DNA of 29,568 nucleotides from a virus. The translations under genes were made by a program, and so were the position numbers. Numbering within the stretch: position 1 is the stretch's first letter; each line of letters opens with the position of its first letter. Below, one piece after another: positions 1 to 7,848 of the stretch. The stretch covers positions 1 to 29,568 of the IMG/VR virus record IMGVR_UViG_3300044640_003163, one strand, 5' to 3'. The notes beneath the pieces were generated by a model. That model was not told the origin of the DNA, did no database searches, and was given only the letters and a program-made list of their open reading frames with translations.

Positions 1-15
1 CCAACCCCCCCAAAA

Positions 16-125
16 CCCGTAGGGGCGGCACCGCGTGCGCCCAACCCCCACCAAAAAACCCCAAAAAACCCCAATCCCGTGATTAACCCGATTATTGCCG
101 GTGGGCGAACGCAGTTCGCCCCTAC
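16..125. repeat. Cyanobacterial intergenic repeat with hairpin
   Basis: A pyrimidine-rich stretch downstream of the first FGE gene holds GTAGGGGCGG near position 20 and, at 103-121, a perfect 8-bp inverted repeat GGGCGAAC / GTTCGCCC with a GCA loop, followed by CCTAC. GTAGGGGCGAAC-type elements are dispersed in many cyanobacterial genomes. It could act as a transcription end for the minus-strand operon that stops at 209, though no T-tract is seen. Nothing coding is recognised in 1-208. Confidence 0.5.
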
Positions 126-208
126 AAAATCGACCCGCCTAAGGGCGGGAAAGAAAAGAAAAAAGAAAAAATAGGGAATGAGGGTAAAAGGGGAAAAAGG
201 AAAAAGGG

Positions 209-1165
209 TTAGAGAGTTCTCCCGAATACGCAGACTACCCGAAAACCGACATTGATGTCGCGGTCGTCGCGGCGGTAGTTGTTGAGGCGAATCGCGGAAC
301 GGCAGTAATGAGGATAGCCGCCCAAGGAACCGCCCCGCATAGGAGAACGATTATCATTCCCATTTTCTATCCAGGCACTGCCATCCGTTGGCGCACCGTC
401 ATAATTATCGTGCCAAGTATCGGCGCACCATTCCCAGACATTGCCGTGCATATCGTAGAGTCCGAAGGCATTGGGGGGAAATTGTCCCACGGGAATAGTT
501 TGTTGTCGATATTCTCCATCCGGTTCATCGGCGTAGGTATAAATGGCATCATAGTTAGCCAGTTCTCCCGTAATGGTTTCCCCAAAGTGAAAGGCGGTTG
601 TTGTCCCCGCTCTACAGGCGTACTCCCATTCCGCTTCACTGGGAAGTCGGTATTCCCCTCCCGTTAATTTAGATAATCTCGCGCAGAACTCGACGGCATC
701 GTACCAGTTGACTTGTTCCACGGGTCTATCCCGGCGCGCGTATGATCCTTCCCTATCTTTAAAGTGGGAGGGATCAGGATCAAGGTCTTTTTCTACTTTC
801 AAATCCTTGCGAGAGGCAACTACTCTCCACTGTGCCTGGGTGATGGAATACTTGCCCATGAAAAAGGTGGAGACAGTAACCTCATGTTGAGGGCGTTCAT
901 CATCGTAACTATCTTTCTCGTCTTGCGGTGAACCCATCAGGAAAGTTCCTCCTGGGATGGCAATCATCTCTAAGGTGATGTCGTTGCCCAAATCTTCGCT
1001 GAAATATTGGGACTGTTTCGACTCTTTTTTGATTTGCTCACCCTTCTCATTTACTCCCACCACCTCAAAGTTAAATGATAACAATTCTAACTTTTGCAAC
1101 GGTTTAACTGAATCTGGATTAACTGAGACTGGAACCTTCTTTGATTGCGTATTTTGATGTTTCAT
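209..1165 (-). CDS. FGE/SUMF1-like protein with C-terminal hypervariable lectin-fold region (putative DGR target 1)
   Basis: A 318-aa member of the formylglycine-generating-enzyme (FGE-sulfatase) fold, used in DGR systems as a C-type-lectin-like display scaffold. About 65 N-terminal residues precede the FGE core, which starts near GNDITLEMIAIPGGTFLMGS. Family landmarks follow: YRLPSEAEWEYACRAG, GLYDMHGNVWEWC, then GGS-n6-YCRSAIR-n-GFRVVC. The tail between GGS and GFRVV differs from its four paralogues almost only at codons ending in C or T. The catalytic cysteine pair of true FGE is not evident in the GGS segment, so a binding rather than enzymatic role is inferred. ATGA overlaps the stop of the upstream gene by 4 nt, so translation is probably coupled and it is the last gene of the polymerase-like operon. 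Confidence 0.88.
   Translation of the reverse strand: MKHQNTQSKKVPVSVNPDSVKPLQKLELLSFNFEVVGVNEKGEQIKKESKQSQYFSEDLGNDITLEMIAIPGGTFLMGSPQDEKDSYDDERPQHEVTVSTFFMGKYSITQAQWRVVASRKDLKVEKDLDPDPSHFKDREGSYARRDRPVEQVNWYDAVEFCARLSKLTGGEYRLPSEAEWEYACRAGTTTAFHFGETITGELANYDAIYTYADEPDGEYRQQTIPVGQFPPNAFGLYDMHGNVWEWCADTWHDNYDGAPTDGSAWIENGNDNRSPMRGGSLGGYPHYCRSAIRLNNYRRDDRDINVGFRVVCVFGRTL
231..340 (-). other. Putative DGR variable region VR1
   Basis: On the minus strand, the block between the RGGS codons and CGGTTTTCGGGTAG holds variable codons almost all of form NNC or NNT, around the fixed core CTGCCGTTCC. This is what adenine mutagenesis of AAC/AAT template codons would produce. It lies at the extreme 3' end of the gene, as in known DGR targets. 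Confidence 0.7.
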
Positions 1166-1653
1166 AATAATATATCAAGTAATGTATTGATGTCCCCAAT
1201 AGTGCAGCTGAGGGCATCGGCCTCTATAAAGCGTATCTCACCACCTACACGATGAAAGGCCTGGGCCTTTTCCTTATCGAGGGGCCGCTCTTTATTAGTA
1301 AAGACTACCTCCTCTGTCTCCTGCTGCAGTGCGTAGTTGATAGCCGTACGATAGAGGTCCTGGTCTACTACGTAGCGGAGGGCCGTTTCGTTAGGGTTAA
1401 GCCCATCTGTCACGTAACGGCGACCCACTACTAAGAAGGGGCTGTTCTGATAACGCACTACTAGAACAGTCCAATACATAGTGCCATAGTGTGTGCCCTG
1501 GGCCCACGGACTAGTAGCCACTACGTTGATAGTGATGTCAGGAATGCCATCTTCTATACTCAGGAGAGTATAGGGGGATAACTCTGGGAAGACGAAGGGT
1601 AGTGCTGTTCTGTCTTGTCTAATGGCGGGCAGCGCCAATACAGTCTCAAGCAA
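1162..1653 (-). CDS. Hypothetical protein in polymerase-like operon
   Basis: A 163-aa protein with no family recognised. It looks soluble, with alternating hydrophobic beta-like segments (TMYWTVLVVRY, PFLVVGRRYV) and an acidic C-terminal third. The start is TTG at 1653, supported by AGGAG six bases upstream (AGGAGAATATATTG) and by an 8-nt overlap with the end of the BRO-N-like gene. No ATG lies near the start of the frame. Its TGA stop overlaps the ATG of the FGE gene. The coupling on both sides suggests a conserved operon with the polymerase-like protein and the FGE display protein, but gives no function. Confidence 0.7.
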   Translation of the reverse strand: MLETVLALPAIRQDRTALPFVFPELSPYTLLSIEDGIPDITINVVATSPWAQGTHYGTMYWTVLVVRYQNSPFLVVGRRYVTDGLNPNETALRYVVDQDLYRTAINYALQQETEEVVFTNKERPLDKEKAQAFHRVGGEIRFIEADALSCTIGDINTLLDILL

Positions 1654-2242
1654 TATATTCTCCTGCTATCTCGTAGCATATGGTTAACGCGTCCTCGTAC
1701 TTAACTTCGCCTTTTATATCGATGTGTGTATCAGAGAACGTTAATATAAGAGGAGGATGAGGGTGGCCGCGCTCCTTCAACTTATTCTCTACCTGCTGCT
1801 TTACATACAGTATGGCAGCAGTTTTAGATATACCATCCTTATACTGTCGTGCTGCGATTAGTTGATCAACTATGCGGGGCAGCTTGACAGCATCGGGGGC
1901 ATCCATGATATCCTTGAGGATACGACGAGCCTTCATGTAATTACTCATACGCAACATCGACTCCTTAGCAACAGCCAGGGCTTCGTCGCTGTACCAGTCC
2001 CAGAAGTCTATCTCATCATTGATAAGAACCAGCTGATATACACCAGCTGGTTCTAGCACCATTGTTGAGTTCTTCATAAGCTTGTTATGACTAGTGACCT
2101 GTTCTAGAGCATCGTCAGAGAGATTGAGAGCTCTGAGAACATCCCTAGCGCTAACATAAACATCAATGAATTCTATAGATAGGTTATTGTATTGTTGAAT
2201 CAAGGCACACGTCTCCCTTGTACGGGTATTAATTACTATCAT
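1646..2242 (-). CDS. BRO-N-like antirepressor/DNA-binding protein
   Basis: About 198 aa from the ATG at 2242 (MIVINTRTRE). An in-frame ATG at 2338 would extend it by 32 residues, but those lie wholly within the upstream gene's coding sequence. The first 75 residues follow the BRO-N/phage antirepressor pattern: a strand, then VSARDVLRALNLSDDALEQV, then an EPAGVYQLVL strand resembling the 'l..EpGlyrLilrs' motif of that fold. The C-terminal half is charged and helical. BRO-N proteins are common in large DNA phages and often regulate lysogeny or replication. The start overlaps the polymerase-like gene by 14 nt. The fold assignment is by motif only. Confidence 0.5.
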   Translation of the reverse strand: MIVINTRTRETCALIQQYNNLSIEFIDVYVSARDVLRALNLSDDALEQVTSHNKLMKNSTMVLEPAGVYQLVLINDEIDFWDWYSDEALAVAKESMLRMSNYMKARRILKDIMDAPDAVKLPRIVDQLIAARQYKDGISKTAAILYVKQQVENKLKERGHPHPPLILTFSDTHIDIKGEVKYEDALTICYEIAGEYIA

Positions 2243-3701
2243 CAGCGCTGAGATTCGATGTATCAGCGCTGCTATCTGATCTACTAATGGTATTCTTATG
2301 GGGGGTGGGGGCCCAGTCACCGTATCCCGATGTGGCATGGAGCCGCGTACCCGCGCCCATAATGATGTCCGCGATGTTGGCGCACTCTGCGTTGAATGGT
2401 ATGATCTCGATCTGGCGGCCGCACACGGAGACGGACTCCTCGGGGTCGGGTGTGGAAATCGGCTTGGGTTGTATGTTTAGGTATCCAGGTGTTACTTTGC
2501 TGATGTCGATGGTATTATGAATCAGGGCCCCGTCGTGCTGATTATTGGATGCGAGGTCGTGGATGTCTCGTAGGCTGTCTACCTCTATGCGTTGTAACAG
2601 TGCTGATATTGCCGCTATCTTCTCATGCTTGGGAATCAGTTTAGACCACTTCGCTATGCTGGTAGCTATGCCCTTAAGGTATCCTACTAGGCTTGAGAGG
2701 GCCCGCGCCTTAGTGGGTACATCCTTATCAGCTAGGAGTGGCTCTTCTAGTACTAAGCGCGGTATAGTGAAGCGGGTACTGAGACGCTTAACGAGCCGGG
2801 CCCCATTGATTACTGCTAACACGGCTGTCTTCACAGTGCCTACAGACAGTAGGGGGTCAGGAGAACTCACACGGCCCGATAGCATCTCATCCAGATGGGA
2901 ACTAATACCTAGCTTCTCCATCTCATGATGGGCAATCGTCGCGTGGCACTTGACGACGTCGTAATTAATGACAGGGCTGGATATTAGCAGCACCTCTCTG
3001 AAGTTACGACTAGCACCTTGGAGACCGCCCCCCTTCTCGTACACGCGGAGCCCCTCGTGGGGCTGGGTCAGCTCCTGCGAATACTCTGCCTGACGTTTCG
3101 TGTAGTCGATACTCGTCACGCGCTCGAGTATACCCTGATAGCAGTTAAGGTTGTGGAGGTAGCGGGCCCGTTTACTAGCCAGCTCAGCATCACTCAGGCT
3201 ATCGCGAGTACGCTCTATTCGATCTCGTTGTCGTATCAGCCACGCGATGCCATAGCCCAAATCAACCTGTGTTGGTGGTGCGCTACTAAGCGGCTTATTG
3301 AGCTTAGGAAGGGGGCGGCCATCTGCATCAACGAACCACTGATCCTGTAGTCGAGAGGGGCTCAATAGTAAATCCTCCCCCTTCTCAATGAAGGTATCGA
3401 TGATGTGCTCGTGGATACGGTAGCGGAAGCAGATCCCTTCCTTAGCGTAATAAGGGGCCCGCGTCATGAACGGCTCTACACTTTCCCAGCTATAATTTCT
3501 GCAGTAGACGTGAATGAAGCTCTTACGAGGCAGGGGCACACCCTTCCACGCATGGTAATCAGACTTAGCACGCATTTGGCGCTGGCACAAAAACGTGTGG
3601 ATGAATAAACGCCGACTATCACTATTCATACCAGCCGTTAGCCGACGCAGATAGTGATGCTGACTAATAGTGAGTTTTAGATTAGTTTGAATGTACGGCA
3701 T
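2229..3701 (-). CDS. Minimal family-A-like polymerase / replicase
   Basis: A 490-aa protein without an obvious exonuclease domain. Visible landmarks: RVYEKGGGLQGASRNFR (about residues 219-235), resembling the 'Y..GG..Q...R..R' lead-in of virus/plasmid polymerases; INYDVVKCHATIAH (about 246-258), like motif A with the metal-binding Asp at 248; KTAVLAVINGA (about 291-301), like motif B; and NNQHDGALI (about 386-394), like the HD of motif C. Spacing A-B is about 43 residues and B-C about 98, shorter than in E. coli Pol I (about 53 and 124). The C-terminal 80 residues are low complexity and end in a Ser/Asp-rich tail. GGAGAATTT precedes the ATG. It heads a four-gene coupled operon and probably copies the element or primes it. 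Assignment rests on motifs and could be wrong. Confidence 0.5.
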   Translation of the reverse strand: MPYIQTNLKLTISQHHYLRRLTAGMNSDSRRLFIHTFLCQRQMRAKSDYHAWKGVPLPRKSFIHVYCRNYSWESVEPFMTRAPYYAKEGICFRYRIHEHIIDTFIEKGEDLLLSPSRLQDQWFVDADGRPLPKLNKPLSSAPPTQVDLGYGIAWLIRQRDRIERTRDSLSDAELASKRARYLHNLNCYQGILERVTSIDYTKRQAEYSQELTQPHEGLRVYEKGGGLQGASRNFREVLLISSPVINYDVVKCHATIAHHEMEKLGISSHLDEMLSGRVSSPDPLLSVGTVKTAVLAVINGARLVKRLSTRFTIPRLVLEEPLLADKDVPTKARALSSLVGYLKGIATSIAKWSKLIPKHEKIAAISALLQRIEVDSLRDIHDLASNNQHDGALIHNTIDISKVTPGYLNIQPKPISTPDPEESVSVCGRQIEIIPFNAECANIADIIMGAGTRLHATSGYGDWAPTPHKNTISRSDSSADTSNLSADDSN

Positions 3702-3855
3702 AAATTCTCCACTTCATTTAATTTTAACATGATCTAGCAATTTAAACAAGATAATTTTACTAGATGCTGGATGATATCGTATAAATTTATTAGTTGAAGG
3801 TTTACTATTAGGGCCCGCGCCTCTGCCAGCATAATCATACCCAATTGTTATAACT

Positions 3856-4092
3856 ATGAATAGAACTAAGAAGGGTAATGTAACAGCAGAAGCGCGGGCC
3901 GAGTACGGTACAGTGGGGGATAGATTCCCTATATTCGATAAGCGCAGCGCATTGAGTGCCCTTAAACTGCGGGGCCACGGCAATCTATCTAAGCAGGAGA
4001 GGGCCCGTGTTATCAACAAGGCGGCTAAGTTTGTTCCTGAGGCAGCTCGGGCTGCTCGGGAGGTAGATCAGCGCCGCTCTCGTCGTAGTTAG
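3856..4092 (+). CDS. Small basic conserved phage-type protein
   Basis: A 78-aa, very basic protein with core FPIFDKRSALSALKLRGHG followed by an ERARVINKAAKFVPEAA helix. I have seen this pattern (FPIF-SAL-ALKLRGH, then INKAAKY-PEAA) in small phage and plasmid proteins of unknown role. The basic Arg-rich tail suggests nucleic-acid binding. It is the only plus-strand gene in a minus-strand block, and its 3' end overlaps the convergent gene at 4025-4273 by 68 nt. No clear Shine-Dalgarno sequence precedes the ATG. The opposite-strand frame over 3714-4019 is treated as a shadow. Confidence 0.65.
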   Translation: MNRTKKGNVTAEARAEYGTVGDRFPIFDKRSALSALKLRGHGNLSKQERARVINKAAKFVPEAARAAREVDQRRSRRS

Positions 4093-4273
4093 AGAGGAGT
4101 AGGGTGATAATCCAGTCTATATTGCTCTGGGTTAACTCTCTACCAGTCTCCTCGTAGTATTCTGGAAGGGCCAATACGCTCTGTACCCAATCGAGTTCTT
4201 TATCTGATACGCCCTGGAGGTCATCTAGGATCCAATTATTGTCGCGTAGTCTCTGAATTTGTTCTGGAGTCAT
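4025..4273 (-). CDS. Small hypothetical protein
   Basis: An 82-aa acidic protein (start MTPEQIQRLRDNNWILDD) with a Pro/Glu-rich C-terminus (LPPEQPELPQEQT). No family recognised. It overlaps the 3' end of the upstream gene by 38 nt and has only a weak ribosome-binding site, so translation probably depends on the upstream gene. Its last 68 nt overlap the 3' end of the convergent plus-strand gene. Confidence 0.55.
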   Translation of the reverse strand: MTPEQIQRLRDNNWILDDLQGVSDKELDWVQSVLALPEYYEETGRELTQSNIDWIITLLLSNYDESGADLPPEQPELPQEQT

Positions 4274-4616
4274 GGTGATCTTTGAGAATTTGACTTATAG
4301 GAAAGAGAGGCTTACCATCTATAATATCGTCTATACTGCCGATTAATATAGAGGGGTCACCTTCTTCATCGATTTTATCACGAGCGACAATTACATCTCC
4401 ATTAGTGGCTAGGAAGATAGAGACATCTACATTATCATGAATGTATGATAGGAAGTACATATCGCCATCATTATCATCAGGACGGTCTTCTCTAGTATTG
4501 TTGCTTACTACGTAACTAGATCGATTGACATGAACTCCAATAAATTTATTATTGGAATCTAAGCCTAGATTCTGATAGGCCCACGCCTTCACGACATCAA
4601 TTGCGTTATACTGCAT
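4236..4616 (-). CDS. Hypothetical acidic protein
   Basis: A 126-aa protein of unknown function, rich in Asp. The central part alternates strands (DMYFLSYIHDNVDVSIFLATNGDVIVARDKI), consistent with a small beta domain. A strong GGGAGGAG lies five bases before the ATG, inside the end of the upstream gene (11-nt overlap). It is a member of the overlapping run 6316 > 4025. Confidence 0.65.
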   Translation of the reverse strand: MQYNAIDVVKAWAYQNLGLDSNNKFIGVHVNRSSYVVSNNTREDRPDDNDGDMYFLSYIHDNVDVSIFLATNGDVIVARDKIDEEGDPSILIGSIDDIIDGKPLFPISQILKDHHDSRTNSETTRQ

Positions 4617-5289
4617 TTTGTCTCCTCCCTTGTTTAAGTCTACCTATCTCGAGAGCATCACTGCCCATGATGTGGAGCTCCTTATTGCTGTTAAGCAATA
4701 AGTGTCGTGTTCGTGCGCCGGGCCAATAGTAGTAATCGCCCCACTTTATCAACAGGCCTGTCTCGAGTATAGGCTCTATATTCTCTATTACTAATTGCAT
4801 CTCCTCCTTAGTCATACCGAACTCACCATGGTTATGGCGCTGGTAACTATCGCGCCGATAATGCTGAGTGCGACGAGCCCATACTCCATTAACGGATTCA
4901 GAGTTAGTTATCATAGCCAGCTGGCAGTAATAACGTAGATTACCACCCGGCATATTGAGAGGGGTGCTCTCAACAAGGCGGCGTATAGTAGGGCTATAGT
5001 AGTGAATACGCCATTGGTCCACTGAATTCTTATCATTATAGAAGTCGGCCCCCCATGCGGCTATACCTAACTCGAGCACATTAGTTAGGTAGTATTTATT
5101 AGAGTTATCCTGACCACCACTCATCCTAGCATGTAACCGCGTATAGTTAATGTGGGGCTCCATATCCTCGAACCAGAGTTGAATAAAGCGGCCCGCTTCC
5201 TCAGGGATAGGTTTGTATAATGATAAGAACTGGTAGTCTGTCGCTTGCCATATAATGTTGGAGATCTGTGATGTTTTAGTTAGGTACAT
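4606..5289 (-). CDS. Hypothetical protein
   Basis: A 227-aa soluble protein with many Tyr, Trp and His residues. It has a helical EEMQLVIENIEPILETGLLIKWGDYYYW segment near the C-terminus that looks like a winged-helix-like end, but no family is recognised. The ATG lies inside the end of the pentapeptide-repeat gene (14-nt overlap), so the two are co-transcribed. The sequence is rich in ATA and CTA codons, as in the other GGGCCC-type genes. Confidence 0.65.
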   Translation of the reverse strand: MYLTKTSQISNIIWQATDYQFLSLYKPIPEEAGRFIQLWFEDMEPHINYTRLHARMSGGQDNSNKYYLTNVLELGIAAWGADFYNDKNSVDQWRIHYYSPTIRRLVESTPLNMPGGNLRYYCQLAMITNSESVNGVWARRTQHYRRDSYQRHNHGEFGMTKEEMQLVIENIEPILETGLLIKWGDYYYWPGARTRHLLLNSNKELHIMGSDALEIGRLKQGRRQNAV

Positions 5290-6316
5290 TAGAATTTCGC
5301 AATAGAATTGCCCCTCGTCGAATTAAATCCTGTTTTTGTTCAGGGGTGATACCCGTTGCATCGATAAAGATAGCGTTTTCAACGTTAGCCCCTCTCAGGT
5401 CAGATCCTCTCATAGTAGCCTCTCTCAGGTTAGCTCCTCTCAGAGTAGCCTCTCTCAGGTTAGCTCTTCTCATAGTAGCCTCTCTTAGGTTAGCATCACT
5501 CAGGTTAGCCCCACTTAGGTCAGCCCCACTTAGAGTAGCCTCCCACAAAATAGCTTTACTCAGGTCAGCCCCACTCAGGTCAGCCCCACTTAGAGTAGCC
5601 CCACTTAGAGTAGCCTCCCACAAAATAGCTTTACTCAGGTCAGCCCCACTCAGGTCAGCCCCACTTAGAGTAGCCTCCCACAAAATAGCTTTACTCAGGT
5701 CAGCCCCTCTCAGTTTAGCATCACTCAGGTTAGCCCCTCTCAGGTTAGCCCCTCTCAGTTTAGCATCACTCAGGTCAGCCCTTCTTAGTTTAGCCCCCCA
5801 CAGGTCAGCCCTTCTCAGGTCCGCCCCACTTAGAGTAGCCCTACTTAGAGTAGCCTCCCACAAAATAGCTTTACTCAGGTCAGCCCTTCTCAGGTCCGCC
5901 CCACTTAGGTCAGCCTTAATCAGTTTAGTCTCACTCAGTTTAGCCCCTCTCAGAATAGCCCCACTCAGTTTAGCTTCTCTCAGGTCCGCCCCACTTAGGT
6001 CAGCCTTAATCAGGTCAGCCCCACTTAAATCAACTTGTTGTAGAGTTGTCTTATCGATTGTTCCCTCTCGAATTGCCTTAATTAATTTGGCTTTTTCAAT
6101 AACTTTTGCATCTGTAGTGAACTCGACTTTAACTTTTACATCTGTAGTGAACTCTGCTTTTGTGACGACAATTTCGGGTATATCGTCTGATTTATGTTTA
6201 TTGAGAAGGGCTTGCAATTCCCCCGATTGATGTAAATCTGCTAGGCGCTGGAGTCCATCTTCTGAACCTTCTAAAAATAATCGAATACTGCCTTTAAGTT
6301 GCGGTTTAATGTTCAT
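5276..6316 (-). CDS. Pentapeptide-repeat protein
   Basis: A 346-aa protein. Residues 1-80 form a charged N-terminal region; from about residue 83 to 330 it is built of A(D/N)LXX pentapeptides (SGADL, RRADL, REATL, SKAIL), which fold into a right-handed quadrilateral beta-helix. The repeats include near-identical longer units such as SKAILWEATLSGADLSGADL, showing recent internal duplication at DNA level. The family includes DNA mimics that protect gyrase and many cyanobacterial proteins of unknown role, so function cannot be assigned. AGGAG precedes the ATG by seven bases. The gene joins an AT-rich cyanobacterial-type block to a GGGCCC-rich block through its overlap with the next gene. Confidence 0.93.
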   Translation of the reverse strand: MNIKPQLKGSIRLFLEGSEDGLQRLADLHQSGELQALLNKHKSDDIPEIVVTKAEFTTDVKVKVEFTTDAKVIEKAKLIKAIREGTIDKTTLQQVDLSGADLIKADLSGADLREAKLSGAILRGAKLSETKLIKADLSGADLRRADLSKAILWEATLSRATLSGADLRRADLWGAKLRRADLSDAKLRGANLRGANLSDAKLRGADLSKAILWEATLSGADLSGADLSKAILWEATLSGATLSGADLSGADLSKAILWEATLSGADLSGANLSDANLREATMRRANLREATLRGANLREATMRGSDLRGANVENAIFIDATGITPEQKQDLIRRGAILLRNSNVPN

Positions 6317-6361
6317 TGGTTTACTCCTGGTTAATTACAAGAACTGATTGCTAATTTTGCA

Positions 6362-6595
6362 TTAATCCAATTTAGACAACAAAGCTTTAATTGTATTTAA
6401 TGCAGTATTTTCTGGTGTATATCTTGCTACAGATGATATGGTTAATAGCTCTTCAAGCATCTGACCAAAAAATTCTAATTGCTCTTCTTTATCAGAAAAA
6501 GGAAAAACTAAATTACCGACTGTATCTGTTAACTTATTTGACATCAGTGGAATCTGATGTTCTGTGCGTGCATGATAGTGAATTTTTTGGCTCAT
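6362..6595 (-). CDS. Small hypothetical protein
   Basis: About 77 aa from the ATG at 6595 (MSQKIHYHAR), chosen because TTGGAGAAAATCA precedes it. An in-frame ATG 48 nt upstream has no such site. The sequence is acidic and helical (KEEQLEFFGQMLEELL). No family recognised. The 5' part overlaps the 3' part of the neighbouring upstream reading frame. Confidence 0.55.
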   Translation of the reverse strand: MSQKIHYHARTEHQIPLMSNKLTDTVGNLVFPFSDKEEQLEFFGQMLEELLTISSVARYTPENTALNTIKALLSKLD

Positions 6596-6740
6596 TGATT
6601 TTCTCCAATTTATTAGGGTGACTGTACCAATGTGATATAGCATAACCTTTGCATTCGGTTATTAATAATAAAGTATGTCCTGTTATTAATTTATCATTCC
6701 AGTAGAATTTAATCATTACTCTAAAAGTTTGACTGGACAT
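6534..6740 (-). CDS. Small hypothetical protein, possibly decaying
   Basis: A 68-aa frame beginning MSSQTFRVMIKFYWNDKLI; an internal ATG at 6716 is an alternative start. The N-terminal IKFYWNDKLITGH resembles IQFFWNNKFISKH of the gene at 21480-21704, so the start of the protein may be a conserved small domain. The rest does not match that gene and runs into the next coding region, which could mean a frameshifted or truncated relative. Confidence 0.35.
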   Translation of the reverse strand: MSSQTFRVMIKFYWNDKLITGHTLLLITECKGYAISHWYSHPNKLEKINEPKNSLSCTHRTSDSTDVK

Positions 6741-6887
6741 AGTTCACGACGGCACTGTGAATAAACCTTAAGTCTGTAGTTATGGTTGTTTGATCGCCAT
6801 AGTTTTTATTGTTAATCTGCAGAATGACGATAAATTTTCGACAAAGATAATTAGTTGTTAGTCTATGTTAATAGTTGTAAAAATATC

Positions 6888-7180
6888 CTAATCGATTTGA
6901 TTTGCTAGAGATTCTCGGTAAAGTCTTTCGCGCTCTATCCAAAAACGAGCAGTAGGTACACCTAAAGCTAATTCCATTTTGTAGGCAATACGAATGGTAA
7001 TTTCCACTTTACCTTTTATTAGTTGATTGATAGTCTTTTTGGCAACCCCATGCGCTGGGCAAATTCACTTCTAGTTATTTTCCTCTCTTTTAGGATGTCA
7101 GCAAGGGTTTCCCCACCAGGAGAAACCCAATCGGGTGTGTATGTGTTCTCGGTAGTATTAGTTATTGTTTTACTCCTCAT
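6888..7180 (-). pseudogene. Frameshifted HigA-family antitoxin-like gene (XRE helix-turn-helix)
   Basis: Read with one base restored near 7045-7050, the minus strand encodes about 97 aa: WVSPGGETLADILKERKI, TRSEFAQRMG, then KKTINQLIKG, then ALGVPTARFW. This is the HigA-family XRE pattern (PGE-L--L-ERG, S-sELA-RLGV-KK-IN-LL-G, ALG-S--FW). The single missing base turns the frame to a stop soon after RMG. The ATG overlaps the stop of the 2OG-oxygenase-like gene (TAATG), so the two would be coupled. No HigB-like toxin is adjacent, and the upstream partner has no toxin resemblance. A sequencing error or a programmed frameshift are alternatives to decay. Confidence 0.7.
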
Positions 7181-7713
7181 TAATTACAAAAATCGTGAAC
7201 AAAATAATTGACAACCTTAATCGCTTCTTTGATTTTTGGGATAAAATCAATGTCTAAGCTAATAAAGATAAAAGGGTTTTCTGTTTTTCTTGTATTTTCT
7301 AGTTTATGATAGTATGAGATATCTAATAGTAAAATATCTCCTGCTTTTACTATTAGTCTTTGAGTGTCTTTTCTACGAATCAACAGATTATCTATCCGCC
7401 CACTAATGTCGCCAAAGTAATGTGTTTTTAGAAGTTTTTCCAAAATACTATCATTTGCTGTAGATGCGTAAAGCTCATAATTATCGCTTTGAACAACTAA
7501 AATAATTGAGTATTTTCTGTCCTCATCGATGTCATCGACGTGCCACTCCACTCCTAGTGTCGCCCATAAAGTATAAGGGCAATCGTACATATCATAAAGA
7601 GGGCTTAGCCAATTATGTTTTTTAGGAAACTTATCAGTAAAACAAGGATTATTTGCTATCCTGTTTAGCTTTTCTAGATTATGGTATTTACCTAGTTTAT
7701 GTAGGGAGTTCAT
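7180..7713 (-). CDS. 2OG-Fe(II) oxygenase-like protein
   Basis: A 177-aa protein with features of the double-stranded beta-helix oxygenases: EWHVDD (His58-x-Asp60, proximal metal ligands), strands YSIILVVQSDNYELYA, then AGDILLLDISYYHKLENTR (distal His136 followed by Arg142 or Lys143 that could bind 2-oxoglutarate), then PFIFISLDID. These enzymes hydroxylate proteins, small molecules or nucleic-acid bases; the substrate here is unknown. The stop overlaps the ATG of the HigA-like remnant. A degenerate cupin without activity is the main alternative. Confidence 0.5.
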   Translation of the reverse strand: MNSLHKLGKYHNLEKLNRIANNPCFTDKFPKKHNWLSPLYDMYDCPYTLWATLGVEWHVDDIDEDRKYSIILVVQSDNYELYASTANDSILEKLLKTHYFGDISGRIDNLLIRRKDTQRLIVKAGDILLLDISYYHKLENTRKTENPFIFISLDIDFIPKIKEAIKVVNYFVHDFCN

Positions 7714-7720
7714 TTTTTTG

Positions 7721-7833
7721 TTTGGTTGAGGATTACTAACTGATTACTGGTAACTGATTAATAAACTAAGTAAACAATCTTAATGCAGTTGTTAACAAAT
7801 ATACCCATTCTTCTTCAAGCATTAATTCCATTT
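7721..7833. repeat. 113-bp direct repeat, copy 1
   Basis: Nearly identical to 8031-8143 (about five differences by eye). It contains the words GATTACTAACTGATTACT and TAACTGATTAATAAACTAAG. On the minus strand both copies keep a 21-codon frame open (MELMLEEEWVYLLTTA.. at 7766-7831), so the repeat may carry the remnant of a small gene. The copies flank the small membrane-protein gene at 7849-8007. Confidence 0.85.
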
Positions 7834-7848
7834 CAGTATCTATGGTGA

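Noticed and set aside
3714-4019. Minus-strand 101-aa frame
   Set aside because: It overlaps the better-supported plus-strand gene at 3856 and the intergenic region, with no family resemblance.
5346-6230. Plus-strand 294-aa frame opposite the pentapeptide gene
   Set aside because: Shadow of the pentapeptide repeats; its Leu/Arg/Ser composition mirrors the ADLXX codons.
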